DNA of 64,000 bases, from positions 7,340 through 71,339 of the forward strand of contig JBFWMD010000009.1 in NCBI GenBank assembly GCA_050251775.1. The letters are read 5' to 3'. How positions within the stretch are numbered: the stretch's first letter is position 1; the number at the start of each line of letters is the position of its first letter. A program made the position numbers and the translations under genes. Positions 48,708 to 58,206 of the stretch are shown one piece after another. Below the pieces are notes generated by a model. The model ran no database searches, was not told the DNA's origin, and saw only the letters and a program-made list of their open reading frames with translations. The stretch is from Paucidesulfovibrio sp050251775. GTDB lineage: Bacteria; Desulfobacterota; Desulfovibrionia; Desulfovibrionales; Desulfovibrionaceae.

Positions 48708-49046
48708 ATGAAGAAGGTGGAAATCATCACCAGGACGTTCAAGCTGGATGAGGTCAAGGAGGCGCTCTCGGACCTCGACATCAAGGGCATGACCGTCACC
48801 GAGGTCAAAGGATTCGGCCGTCAGGGCGGACACAAGGAAGTCTACCGGGGAGCCGAATACCAGGTTGATTTCGTGTCCAAGGTCAAGATTGAGGTCGTGG
48901 TCCAGGACGAAATGGTCGGTCAGGTCGTGGACGTGGCGGCAAAGGCCGCCAAAACCGGCCAGGTCGGCGATGGCAAGATCTTTGTCATCCCCGTGGACGA
49001 GGTCGTACGCATCCGCACCGGAGAAACCGGCGACGGCGCCGTCTAA
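48708..49046 (+). CDS. glnK: PII nitrogen regulator GlnK
   Basis: A 112-residue PII protein. It binds ATP/ADP and 2-oxoglutarate and gates AmtB by plugging its channel. Y51 in the T-loop (YRGAEYQVDF) is the residue uridylylated by GlnD, encoded immediately downstream. Core signatures: FGRQGG at the base of the T-loop and GDGKIFVIPVDEVVRIRTGE. Calling it glnK rather than glnB rests on linkage with amtB. AAGGAG precedes the ATG. Confidence 0.95.
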   Translation: MKKVEIITRTFKLDEVKEALSDLDIKGMTVTEVKGFGRQGGHKEVYRGAEYQVDFVSKVKIEVVVQDEMVGQVVDVAAKAAKTGQVGDGKIFVIPVDEVVRIRTGETGDGAV

Positions 49047-49066
49047 CGCAACACGGCAACGCAAAG

Positions 49067-51640
49067 ATGACCGAGCAAGACGGGAGGCCCGGCCCGGCAA
49101 AAGCACTGGGCCTGGAACGGGAACGCCTGACAGAGTTCGCCCGCCAGGGCAATATCGAAGGCTTTCCGGCCAAGGCCGCCCGCCTCATGGATGATTACTT
49201 CCGGGACCGCCTGGAGGAGACCGTGGACGCCTGTCCCGGCCTCCGGGCGGTCCCGTTCGCGTTGGTGGCGGTGGGCGGCTACGGCCGCAACGAACTCTGC
49301 CCCGCCTCGGACGTGGACGTGCTCCTGCTCTTCAAAGGACGCATCCCGGCCGAAGCCAAACAACTCTCCACCGCGCTGTTCCACCCGCTCTGGGACCTGG
49401 GCCTGGACCTGGGCCACGGCGTGCGCACGCTCAAGGACTGCCTTTCCCTGGCCCGGGAGGATTTCCAGGTTCTTTCCTCCCTGCTGGACGCGCGGTTCGT
49501 GGCGGGCGATCCCGGCGTCATGCGCCGTTTCAACGATTCCTTTGCCAGCTTTGCCAAAGGACGGGGGCGTTCCTTTGCCGCGGAGCTGACCGAGCGCAAT
49601 GTGGAGCGCGAGGCGCGCTACGGCGACTCCAGCGCCTTGCTCGAGCCGGACCTGAAAAACGGCCTGGGCGCGCTGCGCGACGCCCACCAGATCGGCTGGT
49701 GTTCCGTGCTGCTCAGCGCGGACCGCCACTGGGACAACCCCCTGTCCGGGGGCGAGCGCGAACGTCTGGCCGGAGACTTCGCCTTCATCCTCCAGGCGCG
49801 CACGGCCCTGCATCTGGCCACGGGCCGGCGCACCGACACCCTGTTCTTCGACCTCCAGCCCCGCGTGGCCGAGCTGCGCGGCTTCTGCACCCCGGAGCAA
49901 AATCCGCACGAACGCGCCCTGGGCGTGGAGGAATTCCTCTCCCGGCTGCACCGCTCCATGGCCAGGATCAAGTCCCTGCGCAGCGCTTTTCTGCGCGAAA
50001 ATTTTCCGCCCCGCTTCCGGCGCACGCGCCGCTGCGGCGAGGTGCTTGAAGCGCCCGAGGGCCTCAAACTGCGCGACCCGGAATTCGCCTCCACCCGACC
50101 GGATACAGGTCTCCTGCTCTTTCGCCACGCTGCGGAAACCGGGCTGCCCCTGTCCCTGGAAACTTTGCGCATGGTCCGCCGCCGCGCCCGTGCCTGGGCC
50201 GAATCCCTGGCCTCGGCGCACGGCACGCTCTATGAACTGCTCTTCATCCTGGGCCGGCCCCACGGCGCCCACGCCGCGAGCATGATGCTCGAAACCGACT
50301 TCCTCGCGGCCCTGATCCCGGAATTCGGAGCCGTCCAGCACCTCGTGCAGTTCGACGATTACCACGTGCATCCCGTGGGGCCGCACACCCTGGTCACCGT
50401 GGCCAACCTCGCGGGTTTCCTGCGTGGGGAAGGCGGCTACCTCGCCTCCCTGGCCTCGGAAGTGCGCAAGCCAGAGCTGCTGCTCCTGGCGGGCTTCTTC
50501 CACGATCTGGGCAAGGGCCGCCCCGGCCACAGCGCGGCCGGAGCCGAAATCGTCCGCGAAATCCTGCCCCGCTTCGGCGTGCCGCCCGAGGATGTGGAAG
50601 AGGTCGCTTTTCTGGTCCTGCACCACCTACTCCTGCCCAAAACCGCCATGCGCAAGGACCTTTCCGACGAATCCGTGGTGGCGCAGCTCACAGGCATGGC
50701 CGGAACCCTTGACCGGCTGGTGATGCTCCACCTGCTTTCCATCGCGGACAGCATGGCCACGGGACCGCGCGCCTGGAGTTCCTGGAGCCAGGCGCTCTTC
50801 TCGGAGCTGTTCCTCAAGGCCCGCAATCTCTTCACCCACGGTCCCATGTCCGCACCCTTTGCGGCCCGCCAACTCATGGAAGCCAAGGACACGGTACGCG
50901 CCATTGCTGAGCGCACCCTGCCCCCCAAATTCGTGGCCCGGCATCTGGACAAGATTTCCCTGCGTGCGTTCCAGGCCCTGCCTCCCGAGGACCTGGCCCA
51001 CCACCTGGACATGGTCTGGCGCTTCCAGGAATCCGCCGGGCGCAAGGTGCTGCTGGAAGCCCGCCGGTCTTCGGTCCCCGGCGCATTCGAGGTCACCGTG
51101 GTCTGCGAAAACATGCCGGGTCGCTTTGCCCGGCTCACAGGCAGCCTGACCATGCACCATTTCGACATCCTCTCAGCGGATGTCTTCACCTGGGGTGGCG
51201 GCCTTGTGGTGGACGTTTTCCGCGTCAGCCCGCCCCCGGACAAACTCTATCCGGACACGGTCTGGGAGCAGTTGGCCAAGACCATGCACGGCGCGCTCAC
51301 CGGAGAAATCTCCCCGGCGGACAAGCTGGAACAGATGCGTCGTTCCCCTTTGCACCAGACCAAGGCCGCTCCGCCCCTGCCGCCGGACCTCAAGGTGGAC
51401 AACTCGGCCAGCGACTTCTACACCATCCTGGAAGTGGCCGCACCGGACCGCATCGGCCTGTTGCACGACATCGCCCGCTGCCTGGAACGCCTGGGCATTG
51501 AGGTCCATCTGGCCAAGATCACGACAAAGTCCGGTCGCATCGCGGACATCTTCTATGTGCGCGAGGCCAGCGGTTTGCGCCATGTGGGTGAGAAACGCAT
51601 CGCCGAGCTGCGCCGCGAACTGCTCCCGGTCCTGTCCTGA
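49067..51640 (+). CDS. glnD: PII uridylyltransferase/uridylyl-removing enzyme
   Basis: GlnD adds UMP to PII when glutamine is low and removes it when glutamine is high. The 857-residue protein has an N-terminal nucleotidyltransferase domain (GGYGRNELCPASDVDV at 70-85, with D82 and D84), a central HD hydrolase domain (H479-D480 in FFHDLGKGRPGHS), and two C-terminal ACT domains (about 695-775 and 785-857) that bind glutamine. Its position after glnK is the logical one. The start ATG follows 20 bases after glnK; the ribosome site is weak. Confidence 0.96.
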   Translation: MTEQDGRPGPAKALGLERERLTEFARQGNIEGFPAKAARLMDDYFRDRLEETVDACPGLRAVPFALVAVGGYGRNELCPASDVDVLLLFKGRIPAEAKQLSTALFHPLWDLGLDLGHGVRTLKDCLSLAREDFQVLSSLLDARFVAGDPGVMRRFNDSFASFAKGRGRSFAAELTERNVEREARYGDSSALLEPDLKNGLGALRDAHQIGWCSVLLSADRHWDNPLSGGERERLAGDFAFILQARTALHLATGRRTDTLFFDLQPRVAELRGFCTPEQNPHERALGVEEFLSRLHRSMARIKSLRSAFLRENFPPRFRRTRRCGEVLEAPEGLKLRDPEFASTRPDTGLLLFRHAAETGLPLSLETLRMVRRRARAWAESLASAHGTLYELLFILGRPHGAHAASMMLETDFLAALIPEFGAVQHLVQFDDYHVHPVGPHTLVTVANLAGFLRGEGGYLASLASEVRKPELLLLAGFFHDLGKGRPGHSAAGAEIVREILPRFGVPPEDVEEVAFLVLHHLLLPKTAMRKDLSDESVVAQLTGMAGTLDRLVMLHLLSIADSMATGPRAWSSWSQALFSELFLKARNLFTHGPMSAPFAARQLMEAKDTVRAIAERTLPPKFVARHLDKISLRAFQALPPEDLAHHLDMVWRFQESAGRKVLLEARRSSVPGAFEVTVVCENMPGRFARLTGSLTMHHFDILSADVFTWGGGLVVDVFRVSPPPDKLYPDTVWEQLAKTMHGALTGEISPADKLEQMRRSPLHQTKAAPPLPPDLKVDNSASDFYTILEVAAPDRIGLLHDIARCLERLGIEVHLAKITTKSGRIADIFYVREASGLRHVGEKRIAELRRELLPVLS

Positions 51641-51761
51641 TTCCCGCTTCTACCGGGGCTTGAACAAGGGACATTTCCGCTCCCGGCTTGCCACACGTTC
51701 CGAAACGGTGCTACCAGAAAGCGAAGGGTACTGTTCGGCGGCATGTGCAAGAGGGGCGGCC

Positions 51762-53306
51762 ATGCGCGAATATGATCAAAATCCGAAACCCGATGGCAGC
51801 GCGGAACACGCGGACGGCGCTCACCGGTTTCGTGTGGCCGCCGCGCATCTGGCGCTGATCGCCGCCGCCATGCTCCTGGCCCGGCCGGGCCTGCCCATCG
51901 CCTCCTTGCCTCCCGGCAATGTCGCTGTGATCTGGCTTCCCGCCGGGGTGGCTCTTGCCGGAATGCTTCTCCTGGGGCCGCGCGCCCTGTTCGCCATCTT
52001 CACGGCTTCGTTCGCAACCAACGCCATATTTCTGCTCCAGGATTCCCTGGGATGTGACCTGTTCTCCGGCCAGCTTTGGAATTGCGGGCTTTGGAACATT
52101 GGGCTCTGGAGTGTCGCCCTGGCTCTGCCGGACACGGTCCAGGCCGCTCTGGCCTACCAGCTCCTGCGCCGCAGCGGTTTTCAGGAGCCCTTTTCCACGG
52201 GGCGCGGGGTCATCCACTTTCTCTGTTGCGTAGCGCTGCTGCCCTGTCTGGCCACCTCCTGGCTGGGACCTGCGATGCTCCACCTTGGCGGACTCACCAC
52301 TTCCCTGGGCTTGACCCAACTGGCTCAACACGCGCTGATCGCAGTGCTCGGCAACACTTTGGGCATCTGCCTGGTGGTCCCGTTGTACTTTGCCTTCCGT
52401 CACACCGAGCCGGACGCCCAGGATCTCACCAAACCCCTCTACACGGTGGCGGCACTGCTGCTCATTGCCGGACTCTGCTGGCTGGCCTTCCTGCATCTGC
52501 CCCAGGCCCGCTTCCTGCTGATGCCGCTTTTGCTATTCTTCGCCTTCTGTTCGGGCCTGCGCGGCCTTTCCGTGGCCCTGCTCATCGTGGGGCTTTCCAG
52601 CGAGGCGGCCACAGACATGGGCTACGGTCCCTTCGTGGACAGCTCCCCGGCCATGGCCTACACCTCCCTGGCCACGTTTCTGCTCTGCCTGCTTCCGCCC
52701 TTCCACTATATCCAGGCGGTCATGCGTGAATTGCGCGCGCACCGCCAGGGTCTGGCCCAAAAAAACCACGCGCGCACGCGCGAGCTGGAAGTCGCCAACA
52801 AACGGCTTCGGGAAATCGCCAACACGGACGAACTCACGGGCGTGCGCACCCGAAGGCGGCTCCTGGAAATCGCGGAACGCGAAGCAACGCGCTCCCGGCG
52901 CTATCTTCGGCCTTTGTCCCTTCTGGCCCTGGACATCGACCACTTCAAGCGCGTCAACGACAGCCACGGACACGCCGTGGGTGACGAGGTGCTGCGGGAA
53001 CTCACCAAACGGATCGAATCGCGGTTGCGCTCGGGCGATCGCCTGGGCCGCATGGGCGGGGAGGAATTCGAGGTCTTGCTGCCCGAGACCGGGCTGGCCG
53101 AGGCCGTGCAAACAGCGGAAAAGCTGCGCTCGTGCGTGGCCACGCAGGACCTGCCCACCTCGGTGGGCGGGCTGCGAATCACGGTCAGCTTCGGGGTTGC
53201 CACGCTGCGGCCGGACGAGGGGCTGGATCAGGCCCTGCTGCGCGCGGACAAGGCCCTCTACAAGGCCAAGCAGGCCGGACGCAACCGGGTGGTGGCTCTG
53301 GAATGA
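51762..53306 (+). CDS. MASE1-type membrane sensor diguanylate cyclase
   Basis: A 514-residue protein: about eight to ten helices in residues 20-310 (MASE1-like, with NVAVIWLPAGVALAGMLLLGP), a coiled-coil linker (about 325-355, ELRAHRQGLAQKNHARTREL) and a C-terminal GGDEF domain (about 355-514). The active site GGEEF is at 432-436, and an intact I-site RxxD (RSGD, 423-426) five residues before it suggests product inhibition. It makes cyclic di-GMP. The start at 51762 has GAGGGG six bases upstream. It follows glnD by about 120 bases; a functional link is not shown. Confidence 0.92.
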   Translation: MREYDQNPKPDGSAEHADGAHRFRVAAAHLALIAAAMLLARPGLPIASLPPGNVAVIWLPAGVALAGMLLLGPRALFAIFTASFATNAIFLLQDSLGCDLFSGQLWNCGLWNIGLWSVALALPDTVQAALAYQLLRRSGFQEPFSTGRGVIHFLCCVALLPCLATSWLGPAMLHLGGLTTSLGLTQLAQHALIAVLGNTLGICLVVPLYFAFRHTEPDAQDLTKPLYTVAALLLIAGLCWLAFLHLPQARFLLMPLLLFFAFCSGLRGLSVALLIVGLSSEAATDMGYGPFVDSSPAMAYTSLATFLLCLLPPFHYIQAVMRELRAHRQGLAQKNHARTRELEVANKRLREIANTDELTGVRTRRRLLEIAEREATRSRRYLRPLSLLALDIDHFKRVNDSHGHAVGDEVLRELTKRIESRLRSGDRLGRMGGEEFEVLLPETGLAEAVQTAEKLRSCVATQDLPTSVGGLRITVSFGVATLRPDEGLDQALLRADKALYKAKQAGRNRVVALE

Positions 53307-53350
53307 TCCCGGAGCAACGGCCCCGGAGCGAATTCAGAGCGCCTTCACCG

Positions 53351-53770
53351 TCACTGGGGCCGGCTTCCGCTGACCACCGGCCCGCCCGTAAGCCTCCAGC
53401 CAACCATGCCGCCCATGAGGTCATGGATCTCCACAAGCCCGGTCCGTTGCAGGTTCCAGGCGGTCAGGGTGGAGCGGTGGCCCGTCATGCAGATGATCAC
53501 CACCGGGGTCGTGTTTCCGTCCGTCCGGGAATGCAGTTCCAGGGCCGCGTCCAGCTCGGCCGAGCCGAACGGCGCATTGACCGATCCGGAAATGTGAAAC
53601 CACGCATATTCCCGTGGCGTGCGCACGTCGAGCAACAGCGGCCGCCAGCCGGATTCCAGCCGTTGGCGCAATTCGCGCGGTCCCAGGCGCTTCATGTCCG
53701 TAAGGCCCCAGGCCAGTTCCCAGATCAACGCCAGCAGCATCAGGGTGATCAGCAGCCCGGTCAGGTTCAT
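53351..53770 (-). CDS. Membrane-anchored rhodanese
   Basis: A 139-residue protein with one N-terminal transmembrane helix (about 3-22) and a rhodanese domain (about 28-130): LGPRELRQRLESGWRPLLLDVRTPREY, HISGSVNAP and the active loop VVIICMTGHRST with C94. Sulfurtransferase of the GlpE/PspE kind, probably facing the periplasm given the N-terminal anchor. It is the last gene of a run with two mechanosensitive channels and a UbiA protein, starting 31 bases after the upstream channel gene. AAGGAGAG precedes the ATG. Confidence 0.9.
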   Translation of the reverse strand: MNLTGLLITLMLLALIWELAWGLTDMKRLGPRELRQRLESGWRPLLLDVRTPREYAWFHISGSVNAPFGSAELDAALELHSRTDGNTTPVVIICMTGHRSTLTAWNLQRTGLVEIHDLMGGMVGWRLTGGPVVSGSRPQ

Positions 53771-53801
53771 GCGCGCTCTCCTTGTTCGCGTGGCCGCCCG
53801 T

Positions 53802-55016
53802 TCAGGGCAGCACTTCCGGCGTGCGCCGATCCTGGGCCTGGGTGCGCTGATACACGCGCAGCCCGAACCAGGGCAGGGCCGCCAGCAGATGGTCGAAAAT
53901 GTCGGACTGGATGTCCTCGTACGCGGCCCAGGCCGTGTCATTGGTAAAGACGTACACCTCCAGGGGCAGCCCCTCGGAAGTGGGGTCGAGCTGGCGCACG
54001 AGAAAAGTCATGTCCTGCCGCAGGCGCTTGTTTTCCCGCAGGTAGCGCACCACGTAGGCCCGGAAGCAGCCCAGGTTGGTCAGCCGCCGCCCGTTGAGCG
54101 GATGCACTCCGTCCACGTGCCGGGCTGCGTTCCACGCGCGCACCTCTTGCTCCCGTTCCTCCAGATAGCCACGCAGCCGCTCCACCTTGCGCAGGGAGGT
54201 CAGCAGCCGTTCGTCCGCAAAGCACACCGAGGACTGGTCCAGGATCAGGGCGCGCTTGATGCGCCGGCCCCCGGCATCGGTCATACCCCGCCAGTTCTTG
54301 AAGGCTCCGTCCACAAGCTTGAAGGTCGGGATGGAAACAATGGTCTTGTCCCAGTTCTGAACCAGCACAGTGTGCAGCGCGATGTCGATGACCTCGCCAT
54401 CCGCACCGAAATCCGGAGCCTCCAGCCAGTCTCCCTTGCGCACGAGGTCCCCGCCAATGAGCCGCAGGCCGCCCACGAAAGAGAGAATGGTGTCGCGGAA
54501 AACCAGCATAAGTACCGCAGTGAACGCGCCCACCCCGGAGAGCAGCCCCCAGGGAGACTCGCCCATGAGCAGGGCCACCATGGCCACCCCGGCCAGGATG
54601 AAGACAAAGAGCCGCACCAATTGCACCCCACCCTTGATGGGGCGGCGGCTGGACATGGGCAGGGTCTGGTAGATGTCGTTCAGGGCCGAAAGCATGGCAG
54701 AGAGCGCCAGCGCGCCCACGAGCAGGGCCAGGGAATGCAGGATCCGGTCCACCCAGAGCGCCTGCCCCGGAAACAAGATCCCGAACTGGGAGAGCACCAG
54801 CAGCGGAGCGAACCAGGCCAAAATGTGGAACACTCGGCGCTGTTCCAAGGCGTTATCCCAGGACACGCGCGTGCGGTGGACCACGGCCTGCAAGGCGCGC
54901 ACAGCCACGCTCCGGGCCAGGACCAGCGCCAGCCACGCTCCGGCGAGCAGGGCCAGGGTGTAAAGCGCGTCCCGCATCCAGGGGGAGTTGTCCAGTAAAC
55001 TGATGATCTGCTGCAT
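53802..55016 (-). CDS. MscS-type mechanosensitive channel, YbdG-like
   Basis: A 404-residue channel of the MscS superfamily with a large C-terminal soluble part. About five helices occupy residues 12-175; the pore-lining helix is in LLSGVGAFTAVLMLVFRDTILSFVGGLRL, and the cytoplasmic vestibule follows with a YbdG-type insertion (about 230-330, rich in charge). YbdG-type members have small conductance and respond to osmotic downshift. It follows the larger MscS gene by 12 bases and precedes a rhodanese gene. The start is an ATG without a strong ribosome site. Confidence 0.9.
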   Translation of the reverse strand: MQQIISLLDNSPWMRDALYTLALLAGAWLALVLARSVAVRALQAVVHRTRVSWDNALEQRRVFHILAWFAPLLVLSQFGILFPGQALWVDRILHSLALLVGALALSAMLSALNDIYQTLPMSSRRPIKGGVQLVRLFVFILAGVAMVALLMGESPWGLLSGVGAFTAVLMLVFRDTILSFVGGLRLIGGDLVRKGDWLEAPDFGADGEVIDIALHTVLVQNWDKTIVSIPTFKLVDGAFKNWRGMTDAGGRRIKRALILDQSSVCFADERLLTSLRKVERLRGYLEEREQEVRAWNAARHVDGVHPLNGRRLTNLGCFRAYVVRYLRENKRLRQDMTFLVRQLDPTSEGLPLEVYVFTNDTAWAAYEDIQSDIFDHLLAALPWFGLRVYQRTQAQDRRTPEVLP

Positions 55017-55028
55017 ACGGTCCGCCTG

Positions 55029-56393
55029 TTATTGTCCGGCCTCGCCCGTGCCCGCTTCGTGGTCGCCTTCCGCGCCCGGTGCGGGAGCAGGCGCGGGGGT
55101 GAGGGCAGCGGGCATGGACTTGATGTGCAGATCCCGCTGAGGGAACGGGATTTCGATGCCGTTTTCCTTGAAGGCGTCCCAGATGTTCAGCCGCACGTCG
55201 CTCATGACGTTGGTCACGCCATTTTCCGGGTCATTGATCCAGATGCGCACGTCCAGGTCCACGCTGTTGTCCCCGAAGCCCAGCAGCCGGGCCACGGGCG
55301 CGGGATTCCGGAGCACTCGGGAAACCTTGTTCGCGGCCTCCTCCATGAGCCGCAGGGCCAGCCGGGGATCCGAGTCGTAGGAGACGCCCGCCAGGACCCG
55401 AAGCCGCACGTTGGGGTCGCTGTGCGTCCAGATGACCACCTCGTTGGTGATCAGGTTCTCGTTGGGAATCAGGTACTCCTTGCCGTCGCGGGTAAGCACG
55501 GAGGTGAAGCGCGCATTCAGGGAAACCACCGTGCCCTGAATCCCGCCCGCCTCGATCACGTCGCCCGGCTTGACCGACTTCTCAAAGAGCAAAATCACCC
55601 CGGACACGAGGTTGGCGAAAATCTTCTGGAGTCCGAAGCCAATGCCCACGCCAATGGCTCCGGAAAGCACGGCCAGGCTGGTCAGGTTCACGCCCGCGCT
55701 GCTCAGGGCCAGGACAAAGGCCAGGGCAAAGAGGGAAAACTTGAGTCCTTTGCTGAAAAGCACCCGGGCCGAAGGCGTCAGGTGCGCGTTGCGGTTCAGG
55801 CGTTCGTCGGAAAACCGGCTCAGGGCCGAGGCCAGCTGGTAGAGCAGGATGAAGAGCAGCAAGGCCTTGGCGGCCTGAAGCACAGAGACGCGCACGTCCC
55901 CGAAATTCATGGCCAGTTCGTCCAGGAACGCCAGGAGCGGATCGAGCAGGCCCACCACTTCCAGGGCCACCAGAATCCAGACCGTGACCGAGGCCGCCTT
56001 GCCCCAGACGCGGTTCAGGATCAACCCCGATGCCAGACGGATGGCGATCCAGGCCAGGACCAGCGCGGTGGCCACGTCGAGCAGGCGTGCCCCGGCCTCG
56101 AAGCTCCGGAAGCCCACCCCGGCCACCGTGAGCAGAATTCCGGCCACGCTGAGCCAGAGCACGCGGTCCACGGCCCGGAAGAGCTTGCCCAGGTACTCCG
56201 GCGATGCCAGTTGCCGTGCAAAACCGCGCTGGAAAGCCCGGCGCGCGGCACGACCCAGCAGCAGCCCCAGACCAGCGCAGAGCAGCACTATCCCGGCCTG
56301 GGCCAGCGTGTTCCAGGTCAGCACCGTGGTGCGAAACCAATGCTCGGCCCCGCTCGCCAGTTGCTCCCATGGGGGCAAGGATATTTCCCGCAC
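55029..56393 (-). CDS. MscS family mechanosensitive channel
   Basis: A 454-residue MscS channel with about eight helices before the conserved core. The pore helix and following beta domain read SLAVLSGAIGVGIGFGLQKIFANLVSG, then GDVIEAGGIQGTVVSLNARFT and YLIPNENLITNEVVIW. The alanine/glycine-rich pore helix is characteristic. The C-terminal tail is alanine- and proline-rich (PAPAPAPGAEGD). It starts with GTG preceded by GGAGGGC, 18 bases after the ubiA-type stop. It releases solutes on osmotic downshift. Confidence 0.93.
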   Translation of the reverse strand: MREISLPPWEQLASGAEHWFRTTVLTWNTLAQAGIVLLCAGLGLLLGRAARRAFQRGFARQLASPEYLGKLFRAVDRVLWLSVAGILLTVAGVGFRSFEAGARLLDVATALVLAWIAIRLASGLILNRVWGKAASVTVWILVALEVVGLLDPLLAFLDELAMNFGDVRVSVLQAAKALLLFILLYQLASALSRFSDERLNRNAHLTPSARVLFSKGLKFSLFALAFVLALSSAGVNLTSLAVLSGAIGVGIGFGLQKIFANLVSGVILLFEKSVKPGDVIEAGGIQGTVVSLNARFTSVLTRDGKEYLIPNENLITNEVVIWTHSDPNVRLRVLAGVSYDSDPRLALRLMEEAANKVSRVLRNPAPVARLLGFGDNSVDLDVRIWINDPENGVTNVMSDVRLNIWDAFKENGIEIPFPQRDLHIKSMPAALTPAPAPAPGAEGDHEAGTGEAGQ

Positions 56394-56411
56394 GCGCCCT
56401 CCGCTCTCGGG

Positions 56412-57269
56412 TCAGATGTAGATGTCCAGCAGCACCCCGGCGAAAAGAGCCACGGCTATGATTCCGTTGAGCGTGAAAAAGGCCACGTTCACGCGGCTCA
56501 TGTCCTCTTCGCTGATGAGCTTGTGTTCCCAGATCAGTATCATGGAAACGGCCCCCGCGACCAGATAGTAGGCGCTGCCCAATCCGGCGGCCCAGCCCCC
56601 GAGCAGGAAAAAGGCCGCGGCCACCACATGGGACAGGGACGAGGCCAGGAGGGCCGCGCCGATGCCGTAGTTGGCGGGCACGGATTTGAGTCCCTGCTCG
56701 CGGTCGAAGTCCGCGTCCTGACAGGCGTAGAGCAGGTCAAAGCCCGCCACCCAGAAGGTCACGCCGAAAAAGAAGAGCACGGCGGGCAGGGCCAGCACGG
56801 GCTCGTGGGCCATCCAGCCCGCCAGCGGCGCCAGTCCCAGCACCGAGCCCAGGGCGAAGTGACACCAGGAGGTGAACCGCTTGGTCAGGCTATAGAACGC
56901 GGACCAAGCCAGAGCCGGAAAGGCCAGCAAAAAGCAGAGCCAGTTCAACAGACCGCAGGCGACCACGAAGACCACCCCGCAGCCCGCGATGAAGCGCAGC
57001 GTGAACCCCCGGCTCAGTTCCCCGGTGACCAGGGGGCGGTCCTGGGTGCGCGGGTTCCTGGCGTCCATGTCCGCGTCCAGCAGCCGGTTCACGGCCATGG
57101 CAAAGGAGCGCACCGCCACCATGGCCACGGTAAGGGCCAGAAATTCTCCGAGTCCCGGCCTGCCGCGCGAGGCCAGAAACAGGCCCATATAGGCGAACGG
57201 CAGCGCGAACACGGAATGCTCGATCTTGACCATTCTGCAAATGACTCTGAAATCCTTTATGAACGCCAT
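56412..57269 (-). CDS. UbiA-family prenyltransferase, probable MqnP
   Basis: A 285-residue inner-membrane prenyltransferase with about eight to nine helices. Two aspartate-rich motifs bind the prenyl diphosphate: NRLLDADMDARNPRTQDRP (about 63-81) and DADFDREQGLKSVP (about 188-201). This length and these motifs fit 4-hydroxybenzoate-type enzymes; in menaquinone-using sulfate reducers the counterpart in the futalosine route is MqnP, which I consider most likely. AAGGG precedes the ATG. It heads a run with two MscS genes and a rhodanese. Confidence 0.88.
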   Translation of the reverse strand: MAFIKDFRVICRMVKIEHSVFALPFAYMGLFLASRGRPGLGEFLALTVAMVAVRSFAMAVNRLLDADMDARNPRTQDRPLVTGELSRGFTLRFIAGCGVVFVVACGLLNWLCFLLAFPALAWSAFYSLTKRFTSWCHFALGSVLGLAPLAGWMAHEPVLALPAVLFFFGVTFWVAGFDLLYACQDADFDREQGLKSVPANYGIGAALLASSLSHVVAAAFFLLGGWAAGLGSAYYLVAGAVSMILIWEHKLISEEDMSRVNVAFFTLNGIIAVALFAGVLLDIYI

Positions 57270-57383
57270 CTTGGCTACCCTTTCATTGTGTGTTGCATTG
57301 CGCCGGGCGACTGGTTTGCCCGCTGCGACGCTTCCAGGCTTTGCCCGTGAGGCCGGCCCGGAGAGCTGTGAACGCTCGCGAGC

Positions 57384-57405
57384 GGCCCTGGAAAAATCCA
57401 GGGCC
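57384..57405. repeat. Short inverted repeat upstream of the ubiA-type gene
   Basis: GGCCCTGG (57384-57391) and CCAGGGCC (57398-57405) with a six-base AT-rich loop. There is no T run downstream on either strand. The flanking 287-base gap holds no gene I can support. Confidence 0.5.
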
Positions 57406-57556
57406 ATCCTTGGGCGAAACTCTGAGCGTCCTCAGAACGCGCCCTGTCGCCCCAAGGGGCCGACGCCGTGCTGCATACACGAAGATGTGGATTTTTTGAA
57501 GCGGCTCCCCACGCCCTTTCCTGGCGGGCGCTCCAGTGCGCAGAGGCAGAACCCGG

Positions 57557-57997
57557 CTAGTAGCGCTGCACGAGCACGGCCCCGGCCACGAGCAGACACG
57601 CTCCCAGCAAGCGCAGCGGGCTGATCTCCCGGACCACGTAGCCGAGCGCTCCGTAATGATCCAGCAGCATTCCGGCCGCGAGCTGGCTGGCGATGATCCA
57701 GGCGAGCATGGCCCCGGCCCCGACCTTTTCGGCCAGCAGGATGGTGGCGGCCACAAAGAACGCGCCCATGAATCCGCCCAGCCACATCCACCACGGACCG
57801 CGCGCGCCCGAAAGCGCCGCGACCACGGGCCGCGAGGCAAAACACCAGGCCGCCAGGGCCAGCGTGCCCACGGCAAAGGAGATCATGGCCGAAAGCACGG
57901 GATCGCCCACGGCCTGCTTGAGCCGGACGTTGATGCCCGCCTGGAGCGGAACCAGGACGCCCGCCACCACCGCAATGAGTACATACATTCCTTTCAT
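57557..57997 (-). CDS. DMT family protein (DUF606/YdcZ type)
   Basis: A 146-residue protein with five hydrophobic helices, the half-size EamA type (DUF606). It opens YVLIAVVAGVLVPLQAGINVRLKQAVGDPVLSAM and ends GYVVREISPLRLLGACLLVAGAVLVQRY. Such proteins probably work as homo- or heterodimers in export of small metabolites. Start: ATG 57997 (MKGMYV) or 57988 (MYVLI); neither has a strong ribosome site. It stands alone on its strand with divergent genes on each side. Substrate unknown. Confidence 0.85.
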   Translation of the reverse strand: MKGMYVLIAVVAGVLVPLQAGINVRLKQAVGDPVLSAMISFAVGTLALAAWCFASRPVVAALSGARGPWWMWLGGFMGAFFVAATILLAEKVGAGAMLAWIIASQLAAGMLLDHYGALGYVVREISPLRLLGACLLVAGAVLVQRY

Positions 57998-58206
57998 GCC
58001 TGGGTTGATACTCCTGTTTGCCGGGGAGGTCCATGTGGAAGGTCCCGCTGCCCCCCGCTCCGCGCCGGTCCACATGCCCCGGCCTCTTGTCGGGGAAATG
58101 TCGAACAATCGTTACCGCGCCGCAACACAGTATCCGAAAGCGTCCTGTATATACCCTCCAATTTGTTTCTTCCACACCTGATCCGACCCCTTCCAGGAGG
58201 ACAGAC

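Noticed and set aside
57270..57556. Possible small genes in the ubiA to DMT gap
   Set aside because: Open frames here overlap antisense frames of neighbours and have no ribosome site; only a short inverted repeat is supported.
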